Made by a program: the position numbers and the translations under genes
DNA from: Mesotaenium endlicherianum
Lineage: Eukaryota > Streptophyta > Zygnematophyceae > Zygnematales > Mesotaeniaceae
Reading direction: 5' to 3'
Assembly (NCBI GenBank): GCA_009602735.1
Contig: WELA01006777.1
Coordinates: forward strand, 76,637 to 140,636
Length of the DNA: 64,000 bases
Shown: piece by piece, positions 1-12,660 of the stretch
Position numbering within the stretch: the stretch's first letter is position 1
Layout of the letters: every line of letters begins with the position of its first letter
The notes under the pieces: model-generated
The model's input: the letters and a program-made list of their open reading frames with translations, nothing else
Told to the model about the DNA's origin: nothing
Database searches by the model: none

Positions 1-3000
1 GAATGAGGTATTTCATGACATATTTAGACGATCGACGGACCGAGCGAGCGTCTAAAATCTCATCGACCTCATATTCCTCAGGGTCGCCGTCCCGGACAGC
101 GGGGACCGGTCCCGGTTGGACAGGGAACCGACCTGTGAACAGTGTATCACCTTTGATGTACGGTTCCAGGAAGGAGACATTAAAGACCGGGTGCCCCTTG
201 TATTCAGCTGACATGTTCAGTTTGTAAGCATTCTGACCGACACGACGGACCACCGAATATGGACCGACCCAGACAGGGCCAAGCTTTTTCTTGACCACAC
301 CAGGGAGGTACAGGTGCTGAGAATGCAGTTTGACTAAATCCCCCTTGGAAAATGTCAGTTCCCGACGGTGTTGATTAGCGTATTTTTGTTGGTTTTCTTG
401 GGCCGTGTGCAAGTTTCGTTGGACTTCTGACAGGGTGTCAGCAAACTCCTGAGTTAACTGGAGGGAGACCGGGTTGTCAATCCCTTCAGGGTGAGTTAAA
501 GATTCCCCTAGCACATCTAGAGGAGACTTAGGGACTCTACCCAGGCTGAGTTCAAAAGGAGTTTTGCCCGTTGACGCGTGCACCGCACTGTTGACCGCAA
601 ACTGAATTTGAGGCAACAGGTCATCCCAATTATCTTGTTTTTGGTTAATATATGCTCTCAGCACCTCCTGCAGAACTCGGTTAGTTCTTTCAGTCTGCCC
701 ATCAGTCTGAGGGTGGTTTGCTGTGCTGAGCAGCTGTTTGACTCCCATTAACCCCATTAAAGCTCTCCAGAACTTAGAGGTGAATTTTGAGTCTCTGTCT
801 GAGATGATATTAGAAGGGAGCCCATGTTGGCATACTACATGGTTGTAAAACTGTCTCGCTGTTTCGAGTGCAGTCACTTTGACAGTTGTGGGGATAAAAA
901 TGACCATTTTTGTCAGTTTATCCACGACTACCAGTATTGAATCATGCCCGTTGGCAGTTCTTGGTAGTGAGACCACCCAGTCCATGGATATAGTTTCCCA
1001 GCGTCCCGCTGGGATGGGTAGCGGTTGCAAGAGACCTCCGGGTGGTGTGTGCCGAGACTTATTTCTCTGACACTGGTCACAGGACTTGACATATTTCAAG
1101 ACCTCCCGGGGTAACCCCTCCCAATGATAATGTTTTGCCAGTTTGCCAACAGTTTTGGCCTGCCCCAAATGTCCACCCAGGAGACTGTCATGAGCTTGAC
1201 TCAGTAAGAGAGACCTTATTTCCAAGTTATTAGGAATGACCAGCTTCAGCCTGCCTGAAGTGGTTTCAGTCACCCAGACCCCTCCCTTGAGCTTATACCC
1301 GAGTGCAGTAGCACGACACACACCAGTAGTGGGGCTGGGCTCAAATGTTGGGTCAGAAAGGTAGGCTTTCCTAAGTTGTTCAAGGAAGGACTTTTTCACC
1401 TTTAGTGAAGTGAGTGCACACAGGACTTTATCTACAGCATGCTGACTAAAGTTCCTTTCTTGCAAGTCAGGTCTTCTAGAGAGTGCATCAGCAGGATTCA
1501 ACTTCCCTGGTTTGTAGTCGATCTGGACTTGGAACTGCTCCAGCATCTGGCTCCAGCGGTTCTCCCTCCTCGACAGCTTGGACTTCTTCTGAAAGTGGGT
1601 CAGAGCTAGATGATCTGTAATCACCTTAAAAGCTTTACCATGTAAGTATGCTCTCCACTGTTTGAGTACATGAATGATAGCTAGCAGCTCTTTATCATGC
1701 ACTGAGTAATTAATCTCCGCTGGATTAAATTTCATAGACTCATACAACACAGGATGCCACTCCTGCCGTACCTTACCATCCTTTGTGGTTTTGTCAGCAG
1801 GCTGCAACAAAATAGCACCCATGGCAAAATCAGAGGCATCAGTAACCACCTGCACCGGTTTGCTGGGGTCATACACGGCTAGCACTGGGGCAGAACAAAG
1901 GGCATCTTTAAGGGTCTGGAAGGCAGCCTGCTGCTCTTCCCCCCACACATACCCGATGTCTTTCTTAGTAAGGTCAGTCAGTTTACTGGCCTTTGTGGAA
2001 TAATTCTCAATAAATCTCCTATAGTAGTTAGCCAACCCGAGGAAGGATCTAACTTCAGAGACAGACTGTGGTACTGGCCAGTCCCTTATGGTCTGGACTT
2101 TCTTAGGATCCACACTGATGCCCTCTTTACTGACAACGTGGCCTAAGAATTCAATACTTTCCTTAAAGAAATCACACTTGCTCATTTTAGCATACAAGTG
2201 ATTTTTCCGCAGAGTGTCCAGCACTTTCTTTAAGTGTTCAGTGTGCTGAGCTTCATCTTTAGAGAAAATTAAAATATCATCCAGGAAAACTTGCACAAAC
2301 TTATCCAAATAAGGTCTGAAAATGTCATTCATAGCACCCATAAAGGTAGCAGGAGCATTAGTCAGTCCAAATGGCATCACGTTGAACTCATAGTGTCCAT
2401 AACGTGTGCGGAAAGCAGTCTTGTGTTCATCCCCCTCAGCAATTCTGATTTGATGATAACCACTCTTGAGATCTATCTTACTGAACACCTTAGCGCCAGA
2501 CAGGGTATCAAGCAAGTCCTCGATTCTGGGTAAAGCATACTTGTTCTTTACTGTAATTCTGTTCAGGGCTCTGTAATCCACACACATCCGCATACTGCCA
2601 TCCTTTTTCTTAACAAATAGGATAGGTGCGCCGTACGGTGATTTACTGGGAGAAATGTAACCATTTTCCTCCAGCTCTGCAATCTGTGTTTTCAACTCCT
2701 CGCTCTCCAAATAAGACAAGCCATAAGTGCGTTGCCAGGGTGGCTGGCTACCAGGTAATAGATCAATCCTATGATCTACTTCCCTTTTAGGGGGTAGTCC
2801 TGGAGGCATGTTAAACACATCAGTGTACTGAGCAACAATTTTTGCAGCAGTAGGGTGCTCCGGAGGGCTTACCTTTTTCTCAACCACTTCTTCAGGTTGA
2901 GGAGGTACCTCTCTTAGCAGCAGACAGAACATTCTGTCTTCCTTCTGGTTCCAGCTTTTGACGAACTCCATTGCATTCAGCAACTTGCATCCTTCTGGAA

Positions 3001-3604
3001 GCCTCTTCTTTTCCTTCATTTGCCATCCACACAGGACAAGAGGAAGAGCACTGGTGGGTGCCAAGTCAGTCTGCCCATCACTGGCTCCTCTCACTTTAAC
3101 TGTACCTCTGCTCCAACACACTTCAGCTTGATGTCTATTAAGCCAGGACCTGCCTAGCACGAGATCATAAAAGCCAGTGTTGAGTACCTCAAATGTAAGC
3201 GTTTCAGTTAGAACTGCAATGCCAGAACCTAACTGGACCTCAATAGGCTTGGTTATAACTCCTCCCGGGATACTTGAGGCATCTCCAAGGAATATTTTTC
3301 TATTCCCTTGGGTGACAGTAGGCAGCCTTAGCCGCTTAACTAAGTCCTTGTGAATAAAAGTATGTGACGCCCCTCCGTCAACAAATGCCCTCACCTTCCT
3401 ACCTGCAATCATGCAATGCAGTAGGATAGGGGGGACTGTCTTTTCCTGACTTTCGCATTGTTCTCCTGACGTAGCAAAGAAATGTTGGACATCAGGTGGA
3501 ACAAGAGCATCCAGAGTGTGCACTCTCTGGACGTCTATATTACTGATGGTCTCCTTTATCTGTTTGTCAGGCATGCATAGTGAATCCAGTTCAGCAGGAC
3601 CCAT
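1..3604 (-). CDS. Copy A pol polyprotein (3' part outside window)
   Basis: Polyprotein of copy A, nearly identical to copy B pol (25258-28974), which describes the domains in full. The visible part covers the aspartic protease, reverse transcriptase, RNase H and integrase. The chromodomain is entered at the window edge, where the frame runs off base 1. The start is taken by analogy with copy B, at the methionine just upstream of the protease; in this family pol is normally made as a fusion with gag or processed from it, so this need not be a real initiator. Confidence 0.85.
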   Translation of the reverse strand, partial: MGPAELDSLCMPDKQIKETISNIDVQRVHTLDALVPPDVQHFFATSGEQCESQEKTVPPILLHCMIAGRKVRAFVDGGASHTFIHKDLVKRLRLPTVTQGNRKIFLGDASSIPGGVITKPIEVQLGSGIAVLTETLTFEVLNTGFYDLVLGRSWLNRHQAEVCWSRGTVKVRGASDGQTDLAPTSALPLVLCGWQMKEKKRLPEGCKLLNAMEFVKSWNQKEDRMFCLLLREVPPQPEEVVEKKVSPPEHPTAAKIVAQYTDVFNMPPGLPPKREVDHRIDLLPGSQPPWQRTYGLSYLESEELKTQIAELEENGYISPSKSPYGAPILFVKKKDGSMRMCVDYRALNRITVKNKYALPRIEDLLDTLSGAKVFSKIDLKSGYHQIRIAEGDEHKTAFRTRYGHYEFNVMPFGLTNAPATFMGAMNDIFRPYLDKFVQVFLDDILIFSKDEAQHTEHLKKVLDTLRKNHLYAKMSKCDFFKESIEFLGHVVSKEGISVDPKKVQTIRDWPVPQSVSEVRSFLGLANYYRRFIENYSTKASKLTDLTKKDIGYVWGEEQQAAFQTLKDALCSAPVLAVYDPSKPVQVVTDASDFAMGAILLQPADKTTKDGKVRQEWHPVLYESMKFNPAEINYSVHDKELLAIIHVLKQWRAYLHGKAFKVITDHLALTHFQKKSKLSRRENRWSQMLEQFQVQIDYKPGKLNPADALSRRPDLQERNFSQHAVDKVLCALTSLKVKKSFLEQLRKAYLSDPTFEPSPTTGVCRATALGYKLKGGVWVTETTSGRLKLVIPNNLEIRSLLLSQAHDSLLGGHLGQAKTVGKLAKHYHWEGLPREVLKYVKSCDQCQRNKSRHTPPGGLLQPLPIPAGRWETISMDWVVSLPRTANGHDSILVVVDKLTKMVIFIPTTVKVTALETARQFYNHVVCQHGLPSNIISDRDSKFTSKFWRALMGLMGVKQLLSTANHPQTDGQTERTNRVLQEVLRAYINQKQDNWDDLLPQIQFAVNSAVHASTGKTPFELSLGRVPKSPLDVLGESLTHPEGIDNPVSLQLTQEFADTLSEVQRNLHTAQENQQKYANQHRRELTFSKGDLVKLHSQHLYLPGVVKKKLGPVWVGPYSVVRRVGQNAYKLNMSAEYKGHPVFNVSFLEPYIKGDTLFTGRFPVQPGPVPAVRDGDPEEYEVDEILDARSVRRSSKYVMKYLI

Positions 3605-3672
3605 AATACCTGCTACGAGGGCAGCTAGTGACGACTCACTATCTCTAGCATCCTCACAGTCAGTAGACTGGA

Positions 3673-5151
3673 TTACTGACTGTTGCTGTCTTTTAAAGGC
3701 TGGTCTTTTCTCTCGACCTTAGGCAGGTGCTTGACCGGACACTGTTCTCTGTAGTGGCCTTTCTGCTGACAATGGTAGCAAGTAGATTTTGCTGAGGCTG
3801 GTCTCGGCTTAGTCCTACCACCACCCCTTCCATAGCCACCTCGAGAGGGACCACCTCTACCTCTAGACTGAATAGCATTGTACTCATACTCATATTCATC
3901 ACCCTGATTATCCTCAGCCTGGTCTCCTTCAACTGCATTGTAGGAACCGTGGGGCTTTTTGACAATCTTAGACACCAAAGCGTTACTCTGGCGCTTGTGA
4001 TTGAACTGCTGCTGATCCCAGGCGTCAGCATCCTGGATCAAGTCAGCCAGTTTCTCATACTTTTTCTCAGCAAAATGACCAGAGACCTCGGATTTCAAGC
4101 CATACCTGAAGTATGCTATCCTATACCGTTCTGGCAAATCAGGCTGCTTCATCATGTTCTCTTGGAACTTTTGAGCAAACTCAGCAACTGAAGTGGTCTG
4201 CTTCAGTGTCAGGGAGATCATCGCATAGATAGCTTTCTCCTGCTGGTTGATGACATCAAACTTCTCATGCAACTTCTCGACAAACTCTACCCACGTAGGG
4301 TCACCGAGTTGCCGAGCCTTACGCTCTTCCTTCCAGTAAAGCCACCAGTCTGCGGCACTGCCTTTCAGTAGCGCACCGGTGTGCCTGACCTTCTCGTAAT
4401 CTTGCAGTTCTGGGTAGTTCTCCAGCCACTGCTCAACATCCGCGAGAAACTTGATCAGGTAATATTTTCTGTTTCCCTCAGGATCATAGTCCTGGGGAGG
4501 TTTCGGCTTGGGCTTACTAGGCCCTCGGCCACCACCACTAGTGGTGTGAGACCCCAGTTGGTCTCTGTCCCGCAGTAGGGACATTATGATTCTTTTGTCC
4601 TCCTGCTGGGACTGATACATGGTCGCCATTTGCGACTGCATCTGAACGAACAATGCTCCCAAGTCTACACTTTGGGGTGGTAGATTAGCAAATGCAGCAG
4701 CAGCATTGGCATCTACTCGCTGAGTAGTGTCCTCAACAATCCCTCTCGCTCCTGCAGCAGCAATTCCTGCCGCATTCAGCCGGTCACGTATTTGACCTAG
4801 GGGTACATTGAGTTGTACAGCAGGAGGTGGGTTCAGAACATTGGCCCTTGATGCCATAAGTTCTTCAACTGTGCGCTCGTCAGCTGGCTGTTCTTCCCTC
4901 CTTTGTATATCTTCAGCGGCCTTTGCTACTGGTTCAACTTCTAGTCTGGCTATCTCCTCCTCAGCTTGCTGAGCTGCGACTGAGGCAATAGCAGCTGCCT
5001 CATCTGCTGCCTCCCTAGCTGCAGTATCCGCTACTGCTTCCGAATAGGTACGGTTTCCCGCTACATGGCTTTCCGCCTGGTTTTCGACATTCTCGTTATC
5101 CTGGTTCTCCATGTCTCGGGAGTTGCTAGTTTGAGACCTTGTCCTTACCAT
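3673..5151 (-). CDS. Copy A Gag polyprotein, 492 aa
   Basis: Structural protein of the retrotransposon particle. An alanine- and glutamate-rich N-terminal half is followed by a retrotrans_gag-type capsid region with a DWWLYW motif. A Gly/Arg-rich basic stretch follows, then one CCHC zinc knuckle, [14 protein letters not shown] (about residues 458-471), the nucleic-acid-binding part. Length and order are normal for a Ty3/gypsy Gag. It differs from copy B Gag by only a few residues. The start is the first methionine of the ORF, 34 bases inside the LTR. Confidence 0.93.
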   Translation of the reverse strand: MVRTRSQTSNSRDMENQDNENVENQAESHVAGNRTYSEAVADTAAREAADEAAAIASVAAQQAEEEIARLEVEPVAKAAEDIQRREEQPADERTVEELMASRANVLNPPPAVQLNVPLGQIRDRLNAAGIAAAGARGIVEDTTQRVDANAAAAFANLPPQSVDLGALFVQMQSQMATMYQSQQEDKRIIMSLLRDRDQLGSHTTSGGGRGPSKPKPKPPQDYDPEGNRKYYLIKFLADVEQWLENYPELQDYEKVRHTGALLKGSAADWWLYWKEERKARQLGDPTWVEFVEKLHEKFDVINQQEKAIYAMISLTLKQTTSVAEFAQKFQENMMKQPDLPERYRIAYFRYGLKSEVSGHFAEKKYEKLADLIQDADAWDQQQFNHKRQSNALVSKIVKKPHGSYNAVEGDQAEDNQGDEYEYEYNAIQSRGRGGPSRGGYGRGGGRTKPRPASAKSTCYHCQQKGHYREQCPVKHLPKVERKDQPLKDSNSQ

Positions 5152-5185
5152 ACAAAGAAGACTGTGATAACTGCTCCGATACCAC

Positions 5186-5930
5186 TGAAATGAATCGACT
5201 TACCAAATAGGCGATTAACAATTAATAAAGATCTTTATATCAGCAAGTAATCTTTATGGTATTTCCGTTAACTGGTTAAACGGCAAAGGACAATACACTA
5301 GCAGTGAATAATACTCGTAAGTCAAATGCGAGTAAACTAGCATCAATAATGCAAATCAGTAAACTCATACATAAGCAAGGTTAGAAGACAGTGCGTATCA
5401 ATGGCTTCTCGCCTTGGATTCAGATCTCTCTCAGTAAGCTGTACAAGAGAGTTGGCCTCGTTTCCGAATGCCGAACTCGAGAGCAATGCCTAGCATATGT
5501 ACATGGAATGAGTTTACTGTTCAACGGTCAGTGCGATGGCACCGCCTACCCGGGAGTTAACCACGTTGGTAGGACCTCGGTTAACCAAATCCACCGCCAT
5601 CTCCCATCATCCCGAATAGCCATCCATCATGGGGATGTCATCTGGCCATTCATCTAGCAGGTGGTACTTAGATGCATATCAAGGCAGTTCGCTGCTACCA
5701 AGCACGGAAGTCAGCTGGCTGTCAAAGAATGTGTCAGCAAGCTGACTTAAGTTGACTCCAGCCTGCTGCTTTTGGCCGAGTCATTAAACTGATAATTGTG
5801 TAAAGTCCAGCAGACTGATTATTAACTAAAGTTCAACAGACTGACTACTAACTAAAGTTCAGCAGGCTGAACTAAATTAACTATTACATTTAAATGAATA
5901 TTATATCTACTAATATACTGATTCATTACA
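5186..5930 (-). repeat. Copy A 5' LTR, 745 bp
   Basis: Begins TGAAATGAATCG and ends TGATTCATTACA on the plus strand (TG...CA ends), and matches both copy B LTRs. It is 26 bp longer than the right LTR of copy B because a segment ending ACTAAAGTTCA is present twice in tandem (5811-5836 and 5837-5862). The primer-binding site, TGGTATCGGAGCAGTT on the minus strand, follows directly at about 5170-5185 and resembles the initiator-Met tRNA sites of plant elements. Confidence 0.92.
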
Positions 5931-6967
5931 TTCACCTAGTTGACTGAAGTGTATTTTCAAATTAACGTATCATATACTGAGTGTTGTCGAGGCGACAACA
6001 ATTTAAGTAGGGGAGATTGTAATGAATCAGTTCATTACTTATTATATAATTGCATATACACATATATGATTTAAAAAATAATATGTCAATACACTCACAT
6101 GTGCGAGTTCATCAAAATGAATCTGTATCAATATCATGCAAGTTTACTTACTTTGTCAAAGAGGTCAGTAGGATGACTTTTGTATCATATTGTAGTTTGC
6201 TGACTTAGTCCAAAAGGTTAGCATGATGACATTTTATATCAGAGTATAGATTGCTGAGATTACCTGTATACAAATAGGACATAATATCAGTAGGTTGATA
6301 TGTAGTAAGCTCGTATAATAACTGTCAGTATGCTTGGACTCAATACGCTGAGGATAGATATATTCATATAGATAAATATTTATAGATTGGCACATGTGTC
6401 CGTAGTATACTGAAAGTCGGGAGGTCGACTAAGATTCAGTAAACCGATGTCCTACCAGTGTGCTTAACTCCTGAATAGGCGGAGCCGTTGTCAATCAACT
6501 GAACAGTTAGGACTTCAGTCAACCGACCAATTAATATGGTCGTTATACCTAGACCCGCGGCTCCCAACTTAACAGGTTTCCCACGAAACGGCGCACCTTG
6601 CGCCGTGGTCAACCAGGTGGTCGCTAGGTTCATAGCAGGCTGGGATCTCGTGGTCCCTCGTTCTGGACAGTAGGCTTTAGAGTCGAATTTTCTACTTGCA
6701 AGTCATGTGTGCACTCTTGGGTTCGTTATTATGACCAGCCTTCACGGAAATTACCACGGCTTCTTTGTTGTGGTCCAAAACGAGCGATCTAAGACTTTTC
6801 GAGAAGATCTCGTCAAGATGCGTCCGTTGCTATTAAGTTTGCTTGATTTGGAGAAGTATTGACAGAGTTATGCCTCCTGACATTTCGGAGTCACATAGCG
6901 GACAGATTCTATGGTTTTGCACTCAAGTCAATAGGATGTGTTTTAGCTACATTATGGTAATCTGAAT
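5931..6967 (+). mobile_element. 3' end and LTR of a related plus-strand element (G1)
   Basis: Bases about 5980-6017 resemble the 3' end of the copy B interior in the opposite orientation: a hairpin, then a purine-rich run (AAGTAGGGGAGAT), then an LTR start TGTAATGAATCAG at 6018. The LTR-like stretch runs about 950 bp, until copy C sequence begins at about 6967. The reverse complement of this stretch is found again at 32790-33744. No coding part of this element remains next to it, so it is a fragment. The 50 bases next to copy A (5931-5980) match nothing I recognise. Confidence 0.7.
5982..6000. repeat. 19-nt perfect hairpin (8-bp stem, 3-nt loop)
   Basis: TGTTGTCG, loop AGG, CGACAACA. The same stem stands just inside the 3' LTR of copy B (23218-23236), at nearly the same distance from the polypurine run. 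Confidence 0.8.
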
Positions 6968-9664
6968 GATACTTCTTCAAGTTGAGGAGGTACCACTTTT
7001 GGCAACACACAGAATATTCTGTCTTCCTTCTGGTTCCGTCTTTCGATGAACTCCATTGCATTTAGCAATTTGCATCCTCCTGGAAGCCTCTTTTTTTCCT
7101 TCATTTGCCATCCATACAGGACAAGAGGAAGAGCACTGGTGGGTGCCAAGTTAGTCTTCCCATCATTGGCTCCTCTCACTTCAATTGTACCTCTGCTCCA
7201 ACACACTTCAGCTTGATGTCTGTTATGCCACGACCTGCCTAGCACAAGATCATAAAGGCCAGTGTCGAGTACCTCAATTGTAAGCGTTTCAGTTAGAACT
7301 GCAATGCCAGAATTTAACTACACCTCAATAGGCTTGGTTATAACTCCTCCTGGGATACTTGAGGCATCTCCATGGAATATTTTTCTATTCCTTTGGGTAA
7401 CAATAGGCAGCCTTAGCCGCTTAACTAAGTCCTTATGGATAAAAGTATGTGACGCCCCTCCGTCAACAACTGCCCCCACCTTCCTACCTGCAATCATACA
7501 ATGCAGTAGAATAGGGGGGACTAACTTTTCCTGACTTTCGCATTGTTCTCCTCACTTAGCAAAGAAATGTTGGACATCAAGGGGAACAAGATCATCCAAA
7601 GTGTGCACTCTCTGAAGATCTATATTGCTGATGGTCTTCTTTATCTGTTTGTTAGGCATGCATAGTGAATTGAGTCCAACAGGACCCATAATACCTGCTA
7701 CGAGGGCAGCTAGTGACGACTCACTATCTCTAGCATCCTCACAGTCAGTAGACTGCATTATTGACCGTTGCTGTCTTACGAGGGCTGATTCTTTCTCTCA
7801 ACCTTTGGAAGGTGCTTTTCGGGACACTGCTCTCTGTAGTGACCCAGAAACTGGCAATGGTAGCGAGCAAATTTTGCTGAGGCTGGTCTCGGCTTAGTCC
7901 TACCACCACCTCTTCCATAGCCACCTCGAGAGTATCCACCTCTCCCTCTAGATTGCATACCATTATACCTCTACTCATACTCATCACCCTGATCACCCTC
8001 AGCCTGGTCTCCTTCAATTGCATTGTAGGAACCGTGGGGCTTTTTGACAATCTTACACACCAAAGAATTACTTTGGCGCATGTGATTGAACTGCTGCTGA
8101 TCCCAGGCATCAGCGTCCTGGATCAAGTCAGCCAATTTCTCATACTTCTTTTCAGCAAAATGACCTAAGACCTTGGGTTTCATGCCATACCTGAAGTATG
8201 CTATCCTATACTGCTCTGGCAACTCTGGCTGCTTCATCATGTTCTCCTAAAGCTTTTGAGCAAACTCAGCAACTGAAGTAGTCTGCTTCAGTGTCAAGGA
8301 GATCATTGCATAGATAGCTTTCTCTTGCTGATTGATGACATCAAACTTCTCATGCAATTTCTCAACAAACTCCACCCAAGTAGGGTTATGGAGCTGCTGA
8401 GCCTTACACTCTCCTTTTCAATACATCCACTAAGTCTGCTGCACTGCCTTTCAGAAGAGCACCAGTGTGCATGAGCTTCTCGTAATCCTGCACTTCTGGG
8501 TAGTTCTCCAGTCACTGCTCAACATCAGCGAGAAACTTGATCAGGTAATACTTTTTGTTTCCCTCAGGATCATAGTCCTGGGGAGGTTTTGGCTTAGGCT
8601 TACTAGGCCCCCTGCCACCACCATCAGAGGTTTGAGAACCCAGTTGGTCTCTGTCACGCAGCAATGCCATTATGATCCTTTTGTCCTCCTGTTGGGACTG
8701 ATACATGCTCGCCATTTGCGATTGCATCTGAACAAATAAGGCTCCCAGATCTACATTCTGAGGTGATAGCAGCAAACGTAGCAGCAGCAACATTAGCTCA
8801 ATTAGTAGCAGCTTCGGCATTCCCGATTGCTGCCGCTCCGGCTATGCCTGTTGCGCTCAATTGTTTGCAAATTTGAGGGAGAGGTATGATAGTAGGCACA
8901 GCAAGAGGTTGGTTTCGGAGATTGGCCCTTTCTGCCATCTGCTCTTCCACCGTCCTTTCACCTCTTTGGCTAGACGCTCATCCTCAGCCAACAAGGTTGC
9001 TACAGCAGCAAGAGTTGCTGCCTGCTCAGCAGCTACTCTAGCTCCTGCATCGTGCAGCGTTTCCAAGTAGGCAAGGGGTCCAAAGACGCGACTTTTGTCC
9101 TGCCCTTCTACAATGTTACCATTGTCCTCACCCTCCATTTCTCGAGAGCTGCTAGTTTGAGACCTAGTCCTTACCATACACGACTATTGTGATAACTGCT
9201 CCGATACCACTGAAATGAATTGACTTACCAATAGACGATTAATAATTAACAACGATCTTGATATCAGCGAGTAATCTTTATGGTATTTTCTGTAAATTGA
9301 TTAAACATAAAAAGACAAGCATACTAGCGGTGGACAATACTCGCAAGTCAAATGTACGTAAACGAGCATCAGTAAAGCAATCAATAAACTCATACATGAG
9401 CAAGGTTAGAAGTCAGTACGTATCAATGGCTTCTCACCTTGGATTCAGACATCTCTGGCCTCGTTTCCAAATGCCGAACTCGAGAGCAATCTCTAGCATA
9501 TGTACATGGAATGAATTTACTGTTCAACGGCAAGTGCGATGGCACCGCCTACCCGGGAGGTAACCACGTTGGTAGGACCTCGGTTAACCAAATTCATCGC
9601 CATCTCCCATCATCGCGAATCACCATCCATCTCAAGGATGTCATCTGGTCATTCATCTAGCATA
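6967..9664 (-). mobile_element. Copy C: decayed relative of copies A and B, main part
   Basis: Minus-strand fragment of the copy A/B family. It holds a protease-region stretch of pol (about 6967-7760), gag (about 7760-9177) including a CCHC-like knuckle region, the primer-binding site, and the first 454 bp of its 5' LTR (9211-9664). The rest of that LTR is at 32365-32611, because element D inserted into it. Reverse transcriptase, integrase and the 3' LTR are absent. It differs visibly from A and B throughout and is clearly broken in many places, so it is the oldest of the three copies. Confidence 0.9.
9211..9664 (-). repeat. Copy C 5' LTR, first piece
   Basis: Starts TGAAATGAATTGACTT like the A/B LTRs and follows them until CATCTAGCATA, where element D begins. 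The sequence resumes after D at 32365. The four bases CATA (9661-9664) are repeated at 32365-32368 and look like the target-site duplication made by D. Confidence 0.88.
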
Positions 9665-10733
9665 TGTCATGATTTATTGAGTCGAGGTTGACGTACAAAA
9701 TCGAGCTCCACTTGTGTGAACCATCAACCTAGGAAGACCGACTTTGCATTGACCTTACGCATCTATATGTTGATTTTTTCTAAATTTTCAAGTCATCAAA
9801 GTGTAGCGCGTCAAAGCATCTTCCGAATGGCACCGATTTCGCGTCATTTGGTCTAGTATCGAGCGAAATATTTGCGATCTAGTCTGCGTCACCTACTGGT
9901 CCCTAGCGGAAATTTCCCAAGGGCCAACTTGTGACTCAATGTCCCCAAAGGTGACATTGTTGGCTCTTTGTGATCCCAAGGACCCCTAGCTTTGTATGCA
10001 CAAATCCGCGAGCCCCTTAAACTACATAAGTCTTGCATTTCCATAGTATAAGTGCATCATTGAGGCTATAACTTGGTGCCTGCATCACCCACTCCTAGAG
10101 GAAGCTTCCTCAAGTTGCAGATTCACTTTTGAGGCACTATCTCGGTAGAATCACCCGAGGTAAGCTCCACCAATGAGAGACACATAGCATATTCTACGTG
10201 CTTTGCTTTGATTAGTTCGAGTTATGCTTAGCCCATAGGAGCGCTAGTACATGCCTGTACACATTAGTGGACATAGGAGGGCCTCCTAGAGTGACTAGAT
10301 GCATTGGATTCGCTGCATACAACGCCGGATTTCTAGGAGTATAAGTACTAGAGACGTCTTTAGAGAAACATCATTTTAGAAACCCCATTATGCCAGGTGT
10401 AAGTAGCAGAGATTATCAGTAAAACTTACACTTTTATCTCTTGTGTTTTGAGGACCACTTAGTTACTCTCTTGTGAAGAGCAAGCCCTCCTGACTTCCAG
10501 TCACTTGAAGAACTTCACAAGTGGTGAGCAAAGTCACAGCTGAAACCCTTGCATGGGACTACTCTTGAAGATCATGATGTGCTTCCAGTGATCTTTTGGG
10601 CCATACTTCATTAGTTGTTTTCCTACCAGATTACAGTCTTGAGATGCTCACTCTGGAGAGTACACACTCCTTAATTAAAAGATTTGAGACTTGACCCCCT
10701 TTTATGGCTCTAAAGCCACATGTATTATAGACT
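9665..10733 (+). repeat. Element D 5' LTR
   Basis: Starts TGTCATGATTTATTGAG and can be followed against the split 3' LTR (22423-22482 and 31280-32364) up to the words AAAGCCACATGTATTATAGACT. From there the two ends differ: the 3' side has about 75 further bases ending GCACGACA, while this side goes straight into the leader before gag. AT-rich, unlike the GC-rich interior. Confidence 0.8.
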
Positions 10734-10775
10734 CAGCCACCGACCCAATGGGCTCATTACGATTCCTGGTATCCT

Positions 10776-11800
10776 ATGGCAGGTGACCAAGAGGTCAAGA
10801 CTGACAAGTCCGCCTATCGCTTCAACGGCAGGCCAGGCACCTGTGATCTGGAAGATACCATCTCGGAGTTTCAGGCTGACTTCGCGACAGCAAAGCTCAA
10901 GACGTCCACGCTGACGAAGCGCGACATCTTTGACAAGCTTATGCGCTACCTTTCTCATGAGGCCCGCGACACCTTCCGCGAGAAGGAAGCCGAGCTCCGA
11001 ACACGCACCGAGCTTGTAGGTGACCCACCACTGGGGACCCTGCTAGCCGACCCAGTGCAAGCCTTTTGGAACATCCTCAAGACAGAGTTCCAGGCTGCAA
11101 CTGAAGAGAAGGTGTACGAGCTGCACCACTTCTTCCGATGCAAGAACGAGACAAGTCGCATGATGTACCGCCGTTTGGTGCACCTACGTCGCGACGTCGG
11201 CACTGTCACCGACCGGGAGGCCGCGGAGATCTTCTTGCGCGCCGTCGAGCCACGTCTGAGGGAAAGGGCCGTCGTCCCCCTCATCGACCGCCACGGTTCA
11301 GAGTATTCGCTGAAGCAAGCCTACCTCTCCGTTGAGAAGCAGAGCTTGGCCGCCGCACGGAGCAACATTAGCGACCGTGTGGGCCTTGCATCTACGGGCG
11401 TGCGCCAGGAGGCCTCGGTGCTGCCATCTTCCACGATGCGCACGACGCCTGCCCGCCAGCCCCAGCAGCAACAGCAACCTCAGCGCTCTCAGTTGCCCCA
11501 GCAGACGCAGCAGCGCGAAGCTACGTGTGGCCGCATTTCCATGGCCGCCACGACGAGTGACCCCTACTGGTCTTGCGGAAAGACGGGCCACTCACGCCAA
11601 AACTGCACGCTCGCGCAGAATGGCAAGGCCGGCAATTGCACCTACTGTGGCAAGGCCGGCCACCTGCAGATTGTTTGTCTGCAGAAGAAGCGCGACGTTG
11701 AGAACGTGCGCGCTCGTGACGGTCCATCGCCTGCAACAAGACAGCGAGGCAGGCGCAACCCTCGCACGGGTGGACGGCCCGCGATGACGGCAGCTACGGC
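10776..11800 (+). mobile_element. Element D gag region
   Basis: Encodes a Gag-like protein starting MAGDQEVKTDKSAYRFNG. A capsid-type helical region covers about the first 200 codons, then a Gln/Pro-rich stretch (10-15 glutamines) and two zinc-knuckle-like motifs; the second is a clear CTYCGKAGHLQIVC. The open frame continues to about 13046, but beyond about 11.8 kb it reads through GC-rich repeats, and I cannot say whether that is real protein. Confidence 0.8.
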
Positions 11801-12660
11801 CACGACAGACGCCGCGCTGACTCCCGAAGCCGACTACTGCAGCTTTGACGATGTCAGTGACGACCTCGTGGAGGCCAACGCGGAGATCGCAAGACTCCGT
11901 GGCCTCTTCAACGTCGACAGCTACGACGCGTGCGGAGCGCTCTTCGCACACGCTCCACCGTCCTACGCCACAGCTCTGACAGCTGCCGCCCGCGCAGCCT
12001 CTACGCACACGCCTGGCTCCGACCCTCAACAATCTCAGACGCCGACACTTGGCTTCCCGGCAACGCCGCAGTCTCGCGCATGTCCGCGCGACAATGTAGC
12101 GCCCGCGATCGGAGCTGCAGGAGCCCGCTCAGACGGCCCTGCCAGCCCTTTGCACACCGCGCTGACATCTGTCAGCAGCGACAACGCACGCTCTGACAGG
12201 CTGCCAGACAACAGGCTACAGGCCTGCGCGGCCGCGCTATCCCCTGGCGTAGGCACACCCGCAGACGAAACTGCACGCACGCCAGCCCAGGCTCTGACAG
12301 AGCCCCGGGTCTGCGCTGCCCTAATGTCGCCAACAGGCTTTCCCTCGGCCCGCGTAACGATAGCTCGCACGTCGGCACGAGCGCACCGGGCGGCACGCAT
12401 GGCTGCAGCTAGCACAACTGCAGTGACCCTCGCCGTACGCTTAGCACGCCCGTGCGCAGATTGCGCACAGGCCGGGATAGCCGCCCCCTGCTGGCTGCTG
12501 CAGACAACAGGCCCTAGCAGAGACCGTCACTTGTCGCCTGCACGACAGGTGGGGCCGCACCTGCCGATAGCAGCGTGCCCGCGCGCGCACTTGCACGTAC
12601 GCCCACGCCGCACATCGCGCTGCCAGGACCGCTGCGCAGCTGGCGACGCCACGACGGCTT

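Larger units (their letters stand above)
1..5930 (-). mobile_element. Copy A: Ty3/gypsy chromodomain LTR element, partial (cut by window start)
   Basis: Minus-strand LTR retrotransposon of the chromovirus branch. The window shows, in element order, its 5' LTR (5186-5930), primer-binding site, gag and most of pol; the rest lies left of base 1. Bases 1-5151 match copy B base for base at a constant offset of 25370, with no insertion or deletion seen and only about twenty scattered substitutions by eye, so the two are very recent relatives. No break was seen in the visible part. The target-site duplication cannot be checked because the other end is outside the window. Confidence 0.95.
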
